From Clostridiales bacterium (GTDB lineage: Bacteria; Bacillota; Clostridia; Saccharofermentanales; Saccharofermentanaceae), in contig JAFVDI010000033.1 of NCBI GenBank assembly GCA_017478485.1, forward strand, positions 1 through 42,287: 42,287 bases of DNA. The letters run 5' to 3'. The notes below the pieces were generated by a model. That model saw only the letters and a list, made by a program, of their open reading frames with translations, searched no databases and was not told where the DNA came from. Of the stretch, positions 27,490-35,215 are shown piece after piece. A program made the translations under genes and the position numbers. Numbering within the stretch: position 1 is the first letter of the stretch; each line of letters begins with the position of its first letter.

Positions 27490-28767
27490 TCAGTTGTGAT
27501 GTATGTGCTTGAACTTCCTGGCGCCTGAAGCGAAGTCTCCAACGATGTCGCCGTTTCCGATCAGCTTATACTTGTAAGAAACCAGTCCTTCAAGGCCTAC
27601 AGGTCCTCTGGCGTGGATCTTGGACGTTGAAATGCCTACTTCTGCGCCGAATCCGTATCTGAAGCCGTCTGCAAACCTTGTTGAGCAGTTCAGGAAAACG
27701 CTTCCCGAATCGACTCCGAGCATGAAACGCTCGGCAGCAGCCTTGTCTTCAGTGATGATGGCGTCTGTATGGCCCGATCCGTTGCGGTTGATATGGGCAA
27801 TGGCCTCGTCAATGCCGCTTACGACCTTGACGGAACACTTCATGTCAAGATATTCGTGGTGCCATTCGGTTACCTTCTCGGCGCCGAACTTCTCAGATAC
27901 ATAATCATCACCGTAGATAGTGACGCCTGCGTTGCGGAGCGCACTGACCAGTTCGGGCAGGACAGTATCCTTGAGAGCCTCGTCAACAAGGAACGTCTCT
28001 GTAGCGTTGCAGACCGAGACATACTGGGTCTTTGCGTCCAAAGCGACCTTGATCGCCTTGGCGGGATCTGCCTTCTCATTGATATATGTGTGGCAGACGC
28101 CGTCGGCATGGCCGAGAACGGCGATGTTGGTGTGCTGCATGATGTACTGGACGAAAGCATTCGATCCTCTGGGGATGATCAGGTCGATATATTCGTCAAG
28201 ACCGAGCATGTCAGCAATCTCAGCACGTGTCGTGAGGAGATTGAGCCATCCCTCAGGAAGTCCTGCAGAGACACCGGCCTCATATATGATCTCAGATAAA
28301 ACTTTATTAGTAGCGGCTGCCTCGCTTCCGCCCTTGAGGAAGACGGCATTTCCGCTCTTGAGGCAGAGCGTTGCGATCTGGACGAGCGCATCAGGCCTGC
28401 TCTCGAAAATGACTCCGATAACGCCGATGGGGCATGTTACGCGGTAAAGCTCAAGTCCGTCATCAAGAGTCGTGTGAAGAGTCTGCTTTCCGACCGGATC
28501 TTCAAGTGTCTTAAGGCTTAAGATTCCGTCTGTTACATCTGCGAGCTTTGCATCTGCAAACTTGAGACGCTTGATAAGCGGCTTTTCGAGGTTAGCATCC
28601 TCCGCGTTCCTGAGATCCTCGGCATTTGCCTCAAAGATCTTATCCTTTCCGGCATTTAAAGCATCTGCTATTGCCGTGAGGGCCCTGTCCTTCTGTTCGC
28701 GTGTCAAAAGCGCCATGCTGTAGGAAGCTTCGCGGGCCTTTTTCGCCTTCTCGATCAACTCAGACAT
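27490..28767 (-). CDS. proA: Gamma-glutamyl phosphate reductase
   Basis: 425 residues; NADPH-dependent reduction of glutamyl-5-phosphate to glutamate semialdehyde, the second step of proline synthesis. The catalytic cysteine is Cys253 (SVCNATETFLVD), and the signature LGHADGVCHTYIN and the C-terminal GPVGLEGLVSYKY are present. The usual partner proB is not in the window. AAGGAG lies upstream of the start. Confidence 0.97.
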   Translation of the reverse strand: MSELIEKAKKAREASYSMALLTREQKDRALTAIADALNAGKDKIFEANAEDLRNAEDANLEKPLIKRLKFADAKLADVTDGILSLKTLEDPVGKQTLHTTLDDGLELYRVTCPIGVIGVIFESRPDALVQIATLCLKSGNAVFLKGGSEAAATNKVLSEIIYEAGVSAGLPEGWLNLLTTRAEIADMLGLDEYIDLIIPRGSNAFVQYIMQHTNIAVLGHADGVCHTYINEKADPAKAIKVALDAKTQYVSVCNATETFLVDEALKDTVLPELVSALRNAGVTIYGDDYVSEKFGAEKVTEWHHEYLDMKCSVKVVSGIDEAIAHINRNGSGHTDAIITEDKAAAERFMLGVDSGSVFLNCSTRFADGFRYGFGAEVGISTSKIHARGPVGLEGLVSYKYKLIGNGDIVGDFASGARKFKHIHHN

Positions 28768-29146
28768 AATGCTCTCCTTATTAATAATTTAGTGCTGATT
28801 ATAGCAAATATTCGGCAGGATTAAACGTCTTTCCTTATGCACAAAATGTTCATAATGTGCATAACTTTGTCGATAACTCAAAAGACAGGTTTTCAGGATT
28901 AGTTTGCCCCTCAAAGCAAGTAATACAAGCATTTTGATATTTTGTTACCATTTGTTGACAAAACAGTTACGAAATGATAAAGGCTCTTTGACACCCTAAT
29001 AAAATAAGGCTTTACAGTGATTTTTCGCATATTAATGCAACAGAGTGTCCACGAGAGAAGTACAACTATTTTTGAAAAATTCCTCTTGACATGGCAATTC
29101 TCATCAAAGTTCATAAAGTGCTATAAATTGGTGTTATAATCTCCGC
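28768..29146. promoter_or_regulatory. Divergent intergenic region with paired DnaA-box-like sites
   Basis: Divergent promoters for proA and the RNA methyltransferase. For proA: TATAAT on the minus strand at 28798-28803 with TGC before it (extended -10). TTATGCACA (28835-28843) and TGTGCATAA (28856-28864) form an inverted pair of perfect DnaA-box matches 12 bases apart. The rest is AT-rich with a TTGACA at 29086-29091. Confidence 0.5.
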
Positions 29147-29147
29147 A
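29132..29147 (+). promoter_or_regulatory. Extended -10 promoter, probably leaderless
   Basis: TGTTATAAT (extended -10) ends 6 bases before the ATG at 29147, and no Shine-Dalgarno sequence is present. Transcription would start at or next to the ATG. Confidence 0.45.
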
Positions 29148-30373
29148 TGAAAATAATAATCACCACATTATTCGGACTTGAAGCTCCGACCCGTGACGAC
29201 CTCCTCGCGAGGGGGTTTGACAAGTCCAGGTTAGATGTCAGAGACGGTGTCATCACGCTTGAGACCGGCAAAGACGACTGGGCTTTGGACGTCGCGCGCG
29301 TGAATATGTGGGCAAGACACGCCGAAAGGGTGTTTTTCGAGGTAGGCGGTTTCAAGACCGGCTCTTCCGAAAACTTCACCGAGGACGGCGCAGTCTTTTT
29401 TGAATCCTGCAAAAAGCTTCCCTGGAACGATTTCATTCCGAAGGGATGGGCATTTATAGTCAACGGTTTTTCAAGAAAGTCCAAGCTCGACGGCATAAAG
29501 ATGCTTCAAAAGCTTACAAAGAAAGCTATAGCAAGGAGCCTTGCGGCTTCCAGAGGCTTAGGCCCCGATGCTGTCATCGAAGAGGATGAACACCTTGGAA
29601 CGGTAAGCATCCAGTTTGCTTTGGTAAACAACTATTGCAGAATGCTCATAGACACGACCGGCGAAGGCCTTCACAAGAGAGGATACAGGCCTCTTACTCA
29701 CGAAGCACCGATCAGAGAGACTCTTGCCGCCGGCATGATCACATACGCAAGATACAGCCCGTTCGGAAAGGAAGCTCTGGTGGATCCGATGTGCGGATCC
29801 GGCACCATCGTCATCGAGGCAGCCCAGATGGCCGCAGGGATCGCTCCGGGCAGGTTCAGACACTTCGATTACGAAGCACTTCCCTACATCGGAAAGAAAG
29901 CCTACAGGACGGCTCTGGAGGAAGCGATCGACAACGAAGACTTAACAGCACCCGATGACTGCTATTTCTTCGGCTCAGACATCGATTCAAGAGCGGTCCG
30001 TTCAGCCATTGCCAACGCAAAAGCTGCAGGAGTAGCCGATTTCTGCAGATTTGATATTAAAGATGCCCGCGAGCTCTCTCCCGAATCGCTTGCTTCTTAC
30101 ACGGGCATGGAAAGACAGCTCGTCCTGACCAACCCTCCCTACGGCGGAAGGCTCATGACGCCCGAAGAAGCAGCTGACATCTACAGATTGATAGCCAGGA
30201 GGCTTCTTACCCCTTCAGGCCAGTGCAAAAAGGGCATAAGGCTCTCCCTGATCACTCCGGATGACGATTTTGAGGAAGCAACGGGCTTCAAAGCGGACAA
30301 GAGGGTTAAGCTCTATAACGGCAGCAAGATCTGCCATCTTTTCAATTACTATAAGCTCGGATTCCACAGATAA
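29147..30373 (+). CDS. THUMP-domain rRNA guanine-N2 methyltransferase-like protein
   Basis: 408 residues, close to the RlmL N-terminal half/YpsC group that makes N2-methylguanine in 23S rRNA. An N-terminal THUMP-type RNA-binding region (about 40-160) precedes a Rossmann methyltransferase domain with DPMCGSGTIVIEAA (SAM-binding motif I) and the catalytic LTNPPYGGRL. It is followed after 2 bases by the DNA glycosylase gene, probably one transcript. The exact target base is not provable from sequence. Confidence 0.9.
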   Translation: MKIIITTLFGLEAPTRDDLLARGFDKSRLDVRDGVITLETGKDDWALDVARVNMWARHAERVFFEVGGFKTGSSENFTEDGAVFFESCKKLPWNDFIPKGWAFIVNGFSRKSKLDGIKMLQKLTKKAIARSLAASRGLGPDAVIEEDEHLGTVSIQFALVNNYCRMLIDTTGEGLHKRGYRPLTHEAPIRETLAAGMITYARYSPFGKEALVDPMCGSGTIVIEAAQMAAGIAPGRFRHFDYEALPYIGKKAYRTALEEAIDNEDLTAPDDCYFFGSDIDSRAVRSAIANAKAAGVADFCRFDIKDARELSPESLASYTGMERQLVLTNPPYGGRLMTPEEAADIYRLIARRLLTPSGQCKKGIRLSLITPDDDFEEATGFKADKRVKLYNGSKICHLFNYYKLGFHR

Positions 30374-30375
30374 GT

Positions 30376-31221
30376 ATGGTCACACGTAAGATCGGTTTTT
30401 TCGACATGCACAAGATCGCTGATTCCGGTCAGGCGTTCAGGATCCGCGATATAGATGAAACTCACACGGAATTGGTTGCTTTCGGAAGATATCTTCAGGT
30501 CGCGGATCTCGGGGATAACGAGTTCGCTTTCTCATGCAGCGAAAAGGAATTCTCTCAGATCTGGGCATCTTTTTTTGATCTTGACCGTGATTACGAAAAA
30601 GCCGTATCTTCCATTGAACCTGAAGACAAATATCTTAAGGAAGCTGCAGTATTTTCGCGCGGCATCAGGATCTTAAAGCAGGATATATTCGAGACAGTAA
30701 TAAGCTACATAATCTCGCAGCGTCGTTCCATTCCGTCAATAACGACTTCCGTGGAACGAATCAGCTCTCTTTGCGGAAAGAAGATTGCTGCGCCCGATCT
30801 TAAAGCTCCGTTTGTCAAACCGTTAAAGAAAGAATACTATGCATTCCCCTCACCTTCAGAGCTGGCTTCACTGAGCTTGGAACAGATCGAGGCAACAGGT
30901 GTAGGCTATAGGGCGCCTTATATCGCACAGGCAGCCGCAGGATTCAACGACGGACTGCTTGACCCGGGTTCTCTTACCCTTTTAGATGACGAGGCGCTCT
31001 ATAAGGCTCTGACGGCCATGTACGGCGTTGGAACAAAGGTCGCGAACTGTGTGATGCTGTTCGCTTTTGCAAGGACATCCCGCTTCCCTGTCGATGTCTG
31101 GATACAAAGGATCGTCGACAGATACTACGGCGGAAATTTTGATTGCTCGAAATATCCTGAAACTGCAGGCATAATGCAGCAGTTCATGTTCTACTACGAA
31201 CGGCGCAGGGATAATCTTTAA
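30376..31221 (+). CDS. 8-oxoguanine DNA glycosylase-like (OGG/HhH-GPD) protein
   Basis: 281 residues. The N-terminal OGG domain contains GQAFRIRD, the family GQ-FRW-like motif, and residues about 90-120 (ILKQDIFETVISYIISQRRS) open the glycosylase core. The helix-hairpin-helix and GPD motif is MYGVGTKVANC, with the catalytic Lys in GTK and the Asp in FPVDVWIQRIV. It would excise oxidised guanine and cleave the strand. No iron-sulfur cysteine cluster, unlike MutY or Nth. Last gene before the integrated element. Confidence 0.88.
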   Translation: MVTRKIGFFDMHKIADSGQAFRIRDIDETHTELVAFGRYLQVADLGDNEFAFSCSEKEFSQIWASFFDLDRDYEKAVSSIEPEDKYLKEAAVFSRGIRILKQDIFETVISYIISQRRSIPSITTSVERISSLCGKKIAAPDLKAPFVKPLKKEYYAFPSPSELASLSLEQIEATGVGYRAPYIAQAAAGFNDGLLDPGSLTLLDDEALYKALTAMYGVGTKVANCVMLFAFARTSRFPVDVWIQRIVDRYYGGNFDCSKYPETAGIMQQFMFYYERRRDNL

Positions 31222-31248
31222 ATCCCGAATATAAAACTGAAATAAAAA

Positions 31249-31274
31249 AGTCCTGAACCATCAGGTTCAGGACT
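31249..31274 (-). terminator. Original host terminator of tRNA-Leu, now separated from it
   Basis: Perfect 11-base stem (AGTCCTGAACC with GGTTCAGGACT) and a 4-base loop, followed on the minus strand by six T. It sits directly beside the left att repeat. Before insertion it would have been the terminator just after the tRNA-Leu gene. Confidence 0.8.
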
Positions 31275-31279
31275 GTATG

Positions 31280-31306
31280 TGGTGCGGCCGACGAGACTTG
31301 AACTCG
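31280..31306. repeat. attL: 27-bp copy of the tRNA-Leu 3' end
   Basis: 27 bases identical to 39340-39366, which is the 3' end (with CCA) of the intact tRNA-Leu. Only the tRNA 3' part is present here, so it is not a functional tRNA. It marks the left end of the element. Confidence 0.92.
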
Positions 31307-31438
31307 CTTTTATGTTTATTTATAAGTAAAGATAATACAAAATAAAGGCCTTTTCGGTTTCTCATCTTTTTGTTTTTACACAAAAAGCGCAACTTAGGTA
31401 ACTTTTATCTATTTAGATTTTAAACGGCCAAAAAAAAA

Positions 31439-31459
31439 GCCCCGGCATTACACCGGGGC
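31439..31459 (-). terminator. Terminator after the first HipA-like kinase
   Basis: Stem GCCCCGG with CCGGGGC, 7-base loop, followed on the minus strand by nine T. It ends the HipB-HipA transcript. Confidence 0.85.
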
Positions 31460-31472
31460 AGAGAGTCTTTAT

Positions 31473-32765
31473 TTAGATGTCTATATCATCGTCAGTGTCT
31501 GGTTCAGGTTCGGGTTCTTCCGTTGGTTTAGTTTCTTGAGAAAGTGTTGAAGGCGAGGAACACCAGCGTATAGTATTTTTTTTGTATTTCATGCCGGTTT
31601 CGCTAAACATTGATACACTTTTACCTTTTTGAAACTCCCGCGTCATTTCAATTTTCTTTTGATAAGCATCTACAATAAAATCTACTTTAGCTTCTGGAAT
31701 ACCATAAGAAAGATACAATTCTTTTGTTTCTTCCTTTGTAGGCAGTGCGTCAAGATCAACAATGTTCTTGTTTTTGACTCTTGCCATCATTTTTTCTTCT
31801 TTATCATAAATGGAAACTATATTTCTATTTAATAATTCAGGCTTTGACAGAAATCGCTCGGTATTAAATTCCGAAAAAAACATACTGTTGCCGGAATCGT
31901 AAATAGGTGCAGGTTTTATAAACTCTAATGTGTCTGCTCTTCTTAATGCACCGAAGTTTGCAAGATGACGATCAACATTAGATAAAATAAAATCAGTAAT
32001 AGTCTGATAGTCAAAGAACTCCCTGACTTTTGTTTCATCCATACCGCAATTGACCCACGCTTTGATATATTTGTCGTAGTCGGATAAATCCCTATCTTCT
32101 GCGGTTCCTATCTCGTAGGCAGGAAGAAACTCAAGACCGGGTTCAACAAATGTTGCACATGATGACAGTAAGAATTTATTTTGTTGCGGATCTCGGTAAG
32201 CTTTATAAGAAACATATTCAGGTGCTTTTGGCTGGCGGGAGTGAATAAGCGTTGCAAACACTTCATTAACAGCTTGTTGGCTGTCATATTCAATAGCCCT
32301 TTTAACTAATACCGGCGGATTATTAGATAAATCCCAATGTTTAGACATCTGGCCGCCAAGAGACGCATTCGGATCATAGGTATCAATATTGTGAAAAGGT
32401 ATGTTGGTTTTACCTAATGATATCTGATTAGTCAGCTTAACGTCGTCCCACTGCAGCGAAGGCTCTTCAACAGGACAGATCCAATAGGTGTCTGTCATAC
32501 TTAAGGCTAAGTTTTTCAGAAGATAGGTTTCGGGATTACTTGCTCCGGCCCTCTTTAAGACTTGTTTCATATCTTCTCTGGTGCTTGGAAACGGACGATG
32601 GATCCACCAATTATTCAGACTTCTAATATCAGCTCTGCCGTTCATAGGCATAAGAGCCTTGTCAGTAACATCATAATTGACTAGGCCACCAGTAATTGAA
32701 TTAAACTCAAGAATTGCACAATTGTTGTTTTGATGCATTAAAAAATAATAATTAGTGTCTGACAT
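31473..32765 (-). CDS. HipA-like Ser/Thr kinase (toxin candidate)
   Basis: 430 residues. Kinase motifs: Lys155 in VLVKRA with Glu168 in NEVF, catalytic Asp265 in SNVDRHLANFG with Asn270, and the metal-binding Asp290 in APIYDSGNS, matching HipA-type kinases. The N-terminal half carries LSMTDTYWICP with WDDVKL, a pattern shared with the second kinase here. A typical HipA N-terminal barrel is not obvious. It ends in an acidic proline-rich tail (TEEPEPEPDTDDDIDI). It overlaps its HTH partner by 14 bases, the usual HipBA order. HipA enzymes phosphorylate tRNA synthetases; the target here is unknown. Confidence 0.82.
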   Translation of the reverse strand: MSDTNYYFLMHQNNNCAILEFNSITGGLVNYDVTDKALMPMNGRADIRSLNNWWIHRPFPSTREDMKQVLKRAGASNPETYLLKNLALSMTDTYWICPVEEPSLQWDDVKLTNQISLGKTNIPFHNIDTYDPNASLGGQMSKHWDLSNNPPVLVKRAIEYDSQQAVNEVFATLIHSRQPKAPEYVSYKAYRDPQQNKFLLSSCATFVEPGLEFLPAYEIGTAEDRDLSDYDKYIKAWVNCGMDETKVREFFDYQTITDFILSNVDRHLANFGALRRADTLEFIKPAPIYDSGNSMFFSEFNTERFLSKPELLNRNIVSIYDKEEKMMARVKNKNIVDLDALPTKEETKELYLSYGIPEAKVDFIVDAYQKKIEMTREFQKGKSVSMFSETGMKYKKNTIRWCSSPSTLSQETKPTEEPEPEPDTDDDIDI

Positions 32766-33207
32766 ATTTCTTTCTCACTTCCTTTAATCGTGAAGATGAC
32801 TGTTTATAAACTAGATAGTCTTTAACCGCTAATCTTACGACACCTTGATATCCTTCTCGCTTTCTTTCGTCTGTCAGCAGCCGTTTCGCCTGCCAGACGA
32901 AGACTTCTTGTTCTCCGTCAAAAAGCACTAAAAGTTGATGATTTTCGTTATCTTTAGTCCATTTATATTTAACACCTAGGTATTCACCTTCGGTTCCTGT
33001 TAAAAAATCATAATTTCTAACTACCTGTTCCATAGTTACTCCCAAAGCTTTAGCTATTTTATAAACCGCTGCGGCATTGCAGTCGTTTATATCCAGTTTT
33101 TCATTTACTAATCTGTTGATGGTTGTATAAGGCAGACCAGTATTCTTTGCCAGACTATACATCGACATACCGCTATTCTTAAAAATCAACTTAAAACTAC
33201 TGTTCAT
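32752..33207 (-). CDS. HipB-like XRE-family repressor (antitoxin candidate)
   Basis: 151 residues. The N-terminal HTH (SMYSLAKNTGLPYTTINRLVNEK, about residues 15-37) is XRE-type. The C-terminal 90 residues are of a less common type and could contact the kinase. Start ATG with GGAG upstream. A perfect inverted repeat lies on its own promoter, which fits autorepression. It ends inside the start of the kinase gene (14-base overlap). Confidence 0.8.
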   Translation of the reverse strand: MNSSFKLIFKNSGMSMYSLAKNTGLPYTTINRLVNEKLDINDCNAAAVYKIAKALGVTMEQVVRNYDFLTGTEGEYLGVKYKWTKDNENHQLLVLFDGEQEVFVWQAKRLLTDERKREGYQGVVRLAVKDYLVYKQSSSRLKEVRKKYVRH

Positions 33208-33227
33208 AGGTATTCTCCTTTGAACAT

Positions 33228-33256
33228 ATTATAACACCACCGTGTTATAATCACAA
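33228..33256 (-). promoter_or_regulatory. HipB promoter with palindromic operator
   Basis: On the minus strand -35 TTGTGA (33251-33256), a 17-base spacer and an extended -10 (TGTTATAAT). The inverted repeat ATTATAACAC / GTGTTATAAT, with a 4-base spacer, spans 33228-33251 and covers the -10, so a dimeric HTH protein bound here would block RNA polymerase. Confidence 0.8.
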
Positions 33257-33280
33257 GAATAATAATGTTGGAATAGGGTT

Positions 33281-33357
33281 TTACATAGTTAAATCAGGAT
33301 TCATATTCAATTCGGGTGTCGGATCCGGTTCCTCTTTAAGAATAATATACTTGCCAT
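33281..33357 (-). pseudogene. Tiny coupled ORF, possibly frameshifted
   Basis: An AAAGGAG site overlapping the stop of the 101-residue gene precedes ATG at 33357, but that frame stops after 16 codons (33307). A neighbouring frame, lacking a normal start codon, reads ILKEEPDPTPELNMNPDL to a stop at 33281. That sequence matches the acidic tails of the neighbouring proteins. A missing base just after the ATG would join the two. It may be decayed, use a non-standard start, or be real frameshifting. Confidence 0.3.
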
Positions 33358-33369
33358 ATCTTTACTCCT

Positions 33370-33675
33370 TTAAATCTCCGGTTCTTCGTCGCATTCTTCT
33401 GTCAAAGACGGTTCAGGCTCAAACATATAATCTTTGTTACTGAAAGTGGCTGTTATATGGTATTCTCCATTTTCGGTATCCTTCTCGTAACAAGTAATGG
33501 TGCTGTCCGGATTAAGATATATGCGATAATATTTGTCGTTGCCCGGCCTATGCCACTCCCAGTCCTTAATATCGTCAGTACCGTACCACTCGTCCGTATT
33601 TATTTGTTCCTTGTTATCAACCATGCAATTGAGATAGCAGCGGTTAAGTCTGTTATAGATTTGCTTTTCGGTCAT
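33370..33675 (-). CDS. 101-residue acidic-tailed protein, unknown
   Basis: Not a family I recognise. The body is mixed alpha/beta and rich in Tyr, Trp and Asp (DEWYGTDDIKDWEWHRPG, YRIYLNPDSTITCYEKD). The last 15 or so residues are acidic and proline-containing (EPEPSLTEECDEEPEI), like the tails of both kinases. GAGGAG lies just before the ATG. It sits between the terminator of the second kinase and the tiny ORF. Its promoter is not clear, so it may depend on read-through. Confidence 0.65.
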   Translation of the reverse strand: MTEKQIYNRLNRCYLNCMVDNKEQINTDEWYGTDDIKDWEWHRPGNDKYYRIYLNPDSTITCYEKDTENGEYHITATFSNKDYMFEPEPSLTEECDEEPEI

Positions 33676-33697
33676 ATTCTCCTCCCGTTAATGAAAA

Positions 33698-33718
33698 AAC
33701 CCCGTCAATGACGGGGTT
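33698..33718 (-). terminator. Terminator after the second HipA-like kinase
   Basis: Stem AACCCCGTC with GACGGGGTT around a short loop, followed on the minus strand by T-rich sequence. It separates the second kinase from the 101-residue gene. Confidence 0.8.
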
Positions 33719-33733
33719 TACTTAGATAGATTT

Positions 33734-34861
33734 TCAAAAGTGTTCCGGAGTGTCATCCGGTTCCTCGGTTTCTTCCGGATATGTCTGTTGAACACAGTTG
33801 TCAACAGACAGACAGTTGCTAATCAACCGTTGTCGGTGAAGAATAAATCGTATGGCATCTTCGTACTCAGGATATCTTTCTAATCCCTCGGTTGCTTTCC
33901 TTAGTGTCTCTTCTGTTAGTTGTGGCAGTGAACAGTCTATTTTTCGGATTTTAATCAGAGCGCAAAAATCAGTAATAAGGCGATCTGCAGAAGCCTCTAC
34001 CTTTGTATTCACGTCAATACTATCTCCGAACACGGACTGATTAAAATCATAATTCGGTGCCAGAGAGATAAAGGAACCGGTATCGATGTCTCTTAAAACG
34101 CCAAAATTCTTACTGTGTCTGTCTTGATTACAGCAAACAGCATCAGCATATATGAGCTTTATATAGTCTAACGCTGCTTCCGGACCAAATGTGTTTTTTA
34201 TAGTGTCATACACATAGTCGTATTCCGCATATCTTTCACCGATAATACCCTTCATATCTTCGAAGTTATAACCTGATGCGAAACTGGCTGATCTGACCCC
34301 GGATGTAGTTGCTTCGTAGATAACGGTATCTATTTCGAGAGCCTTTGAAACGGCAGCCGTGAACAATTCATTGAACTGCTCAATGGAATTAGAACGCTTA
34401 TAAAGGTACCATTTATCGTTTTCAAGCTTCCAGCCTTTTTCAAGGCAGCCGGAAACAGTAAACTGCGGCGACTTTATATCTTCCGGTTTATGATTCAGAT
34501 CCGAAGCAGCGCCGCTCAGTGCCAGTTGGAATAATTGATCCGTTTTAAAACGAACATCCTCATAGGACAAATTATAGTTTTCCGTGAACTTTATCCAATA
34601 ATTATCGGTAATGGTAGCCCCATAGAAGTGTAAGGCTATCTCCGCATCCGTCTTGGCCGTCAGGTTTGATACCCGACGCAACGATCTTGAATGACCTCTT
34701 GTTGTATCAAAAGCTCTATCTTCAAGCCAAACTTCGATGTTGGAGATGTTCATTAAGAAGTATGGGCATCTCTGTTTATCGATAACTGTAACCATGTCGT
34801 TCTCTATCGAAGCAACAACACGGTCTCCAGACATGACATAGCCTTTCGGTACCAACGCCAT
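33734..34861 (-). CDS. Second HipA-like kinase
   Basis: 375 residues with the same plan as the first kinase: Lys155 in LYKRSN, Glu165 in FNELFTA, catalytic Asp247 in CCNQDRHSKNFG with Asn252, and Asp272 in APNYDFNQS. The N-terminal half shares the pattern ITDNYWIKF with YEDVRF. It ends in an acidic proline tail (PEETEEPDDTPEHF). Its promoter carries a 12-base match to the HipB operator. It has no HTH gene of its own beside it. Targets unknown. Confidence 0.78.
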   Translation of the reverse strand: MALVPKGYVMSGDRVVASIENDMVTVIDKQRCPYFLMNISNIEVWLEDRAFDTTRGHSRSLRRVSNLTAKTDAEIALHFYGATITDNYWIKFTENYNLSYEDVRFKTDQLFQLALSGAASDLNHKPEDIKSPQFTVSGCLEKGWKLENDKWYLYKRSNSIEQFNELFTAAVSKALEIDTVIYEATTSGVRSASFASGYNFEDMKGIIGERYAEYDYVYDTIKNTFGPEAALDYIKLIYADAVCCNQDRHSKNFGVLRDIDTGSFISLAPNYDFNQSVFGDSIDVNTKVEASADRLITDFCALIKIRKIDCSLPQLTEETLRKATEGLERYPEYEDAIRFILHRQRLISNCLSVDNCVQQTYPEETEEPDDTPEHF

Positions 34862-34887
34862 ATAAACATCTCCTTTCCTGATTTTAG

Positions 34888-34899
34888 ATATTATAACAC
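34888..34899 (-). promoter_or_regulatory. Half-operator at the second kinase promoter
   Basis: ATATTATAACAC is identical to 33226-33237 at the HipB promoter. On the minus strand it contains the extended -10 TGTTATAAT of this kinase gene. The second arm is degenerate. Confidence 0.65.
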
Positions 34900-34914
34900 G
34901 CTAATATTGCAGCC

Positions 34915-35211
34915 TCATATGTCAATTGCAGGATAGTAACTGTCAATCGTCATTTGAAATTCCGATTCATCCTCAGATTCTGCTTCGATCAGCTTAATAC
35001 CGCGTACTTCAAAGACGTCATCTTCGTTTTTTGAAGCAACGGCAGCAGCCTTAGCTATCTCAAAAACGTGCTTTGCCTTGCGTAAGTCTGTAAATTCATA
35101 ATGCCTTGCCGTTTCTAAATTTGCACTTTCGGCATATTCTTTTACTTCTTCCGATGTCATTATGCTATCTGAACTTAATTCAAAATCGTAAATATCAACG
35201 AAATATACCAT
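34915..35211 (-). CDS. 98-residue acidic protein, unknown
   Basis: No family recognised. It has a short N-terminal strand pattern (MVYFVDIYDFELSS), an Ala/Glu-rich helix in the middle and an acidic end (ESEDESEFQMTIDSYYPAIDI). It starts 4 bases before the CHAP stop region, with the Shine-Dalgarno inside the CHAP gene end, so it is co-translated with CHAP. It could be an immunity or adaptor partner for CHAP (inference). Confidence 0.6.
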   Translation of the reverse strand: MVYFVDIYDFELSSDSIMTSEEVKEYAESANLETARHYEFTDLRKAKHVFEIAKAAAVASKNEDDVFEVRGIKLIEAESEDESEFQMTIDSYYPAIDI

Positions 35212-35215
35212 ATTG

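Noticed and set aside
28835..28864. Replication origin
   Set aside because: Only two DnaA-like boxes and no dnaA, dnaN or AT-rich unwinding cluster nearby.
29131..29140. GTGTTATAAT at the RNA methyltransferase promoter, same as a HipB operator arm
   Set aside because: It is explained by the extended -10 consensus; the gene lies outside the element and the second arm is absent.
31280..31306. Second tRNA-Leu gene
   Set aside because: Only the 3' 27 bases are present; it is an att repeat.
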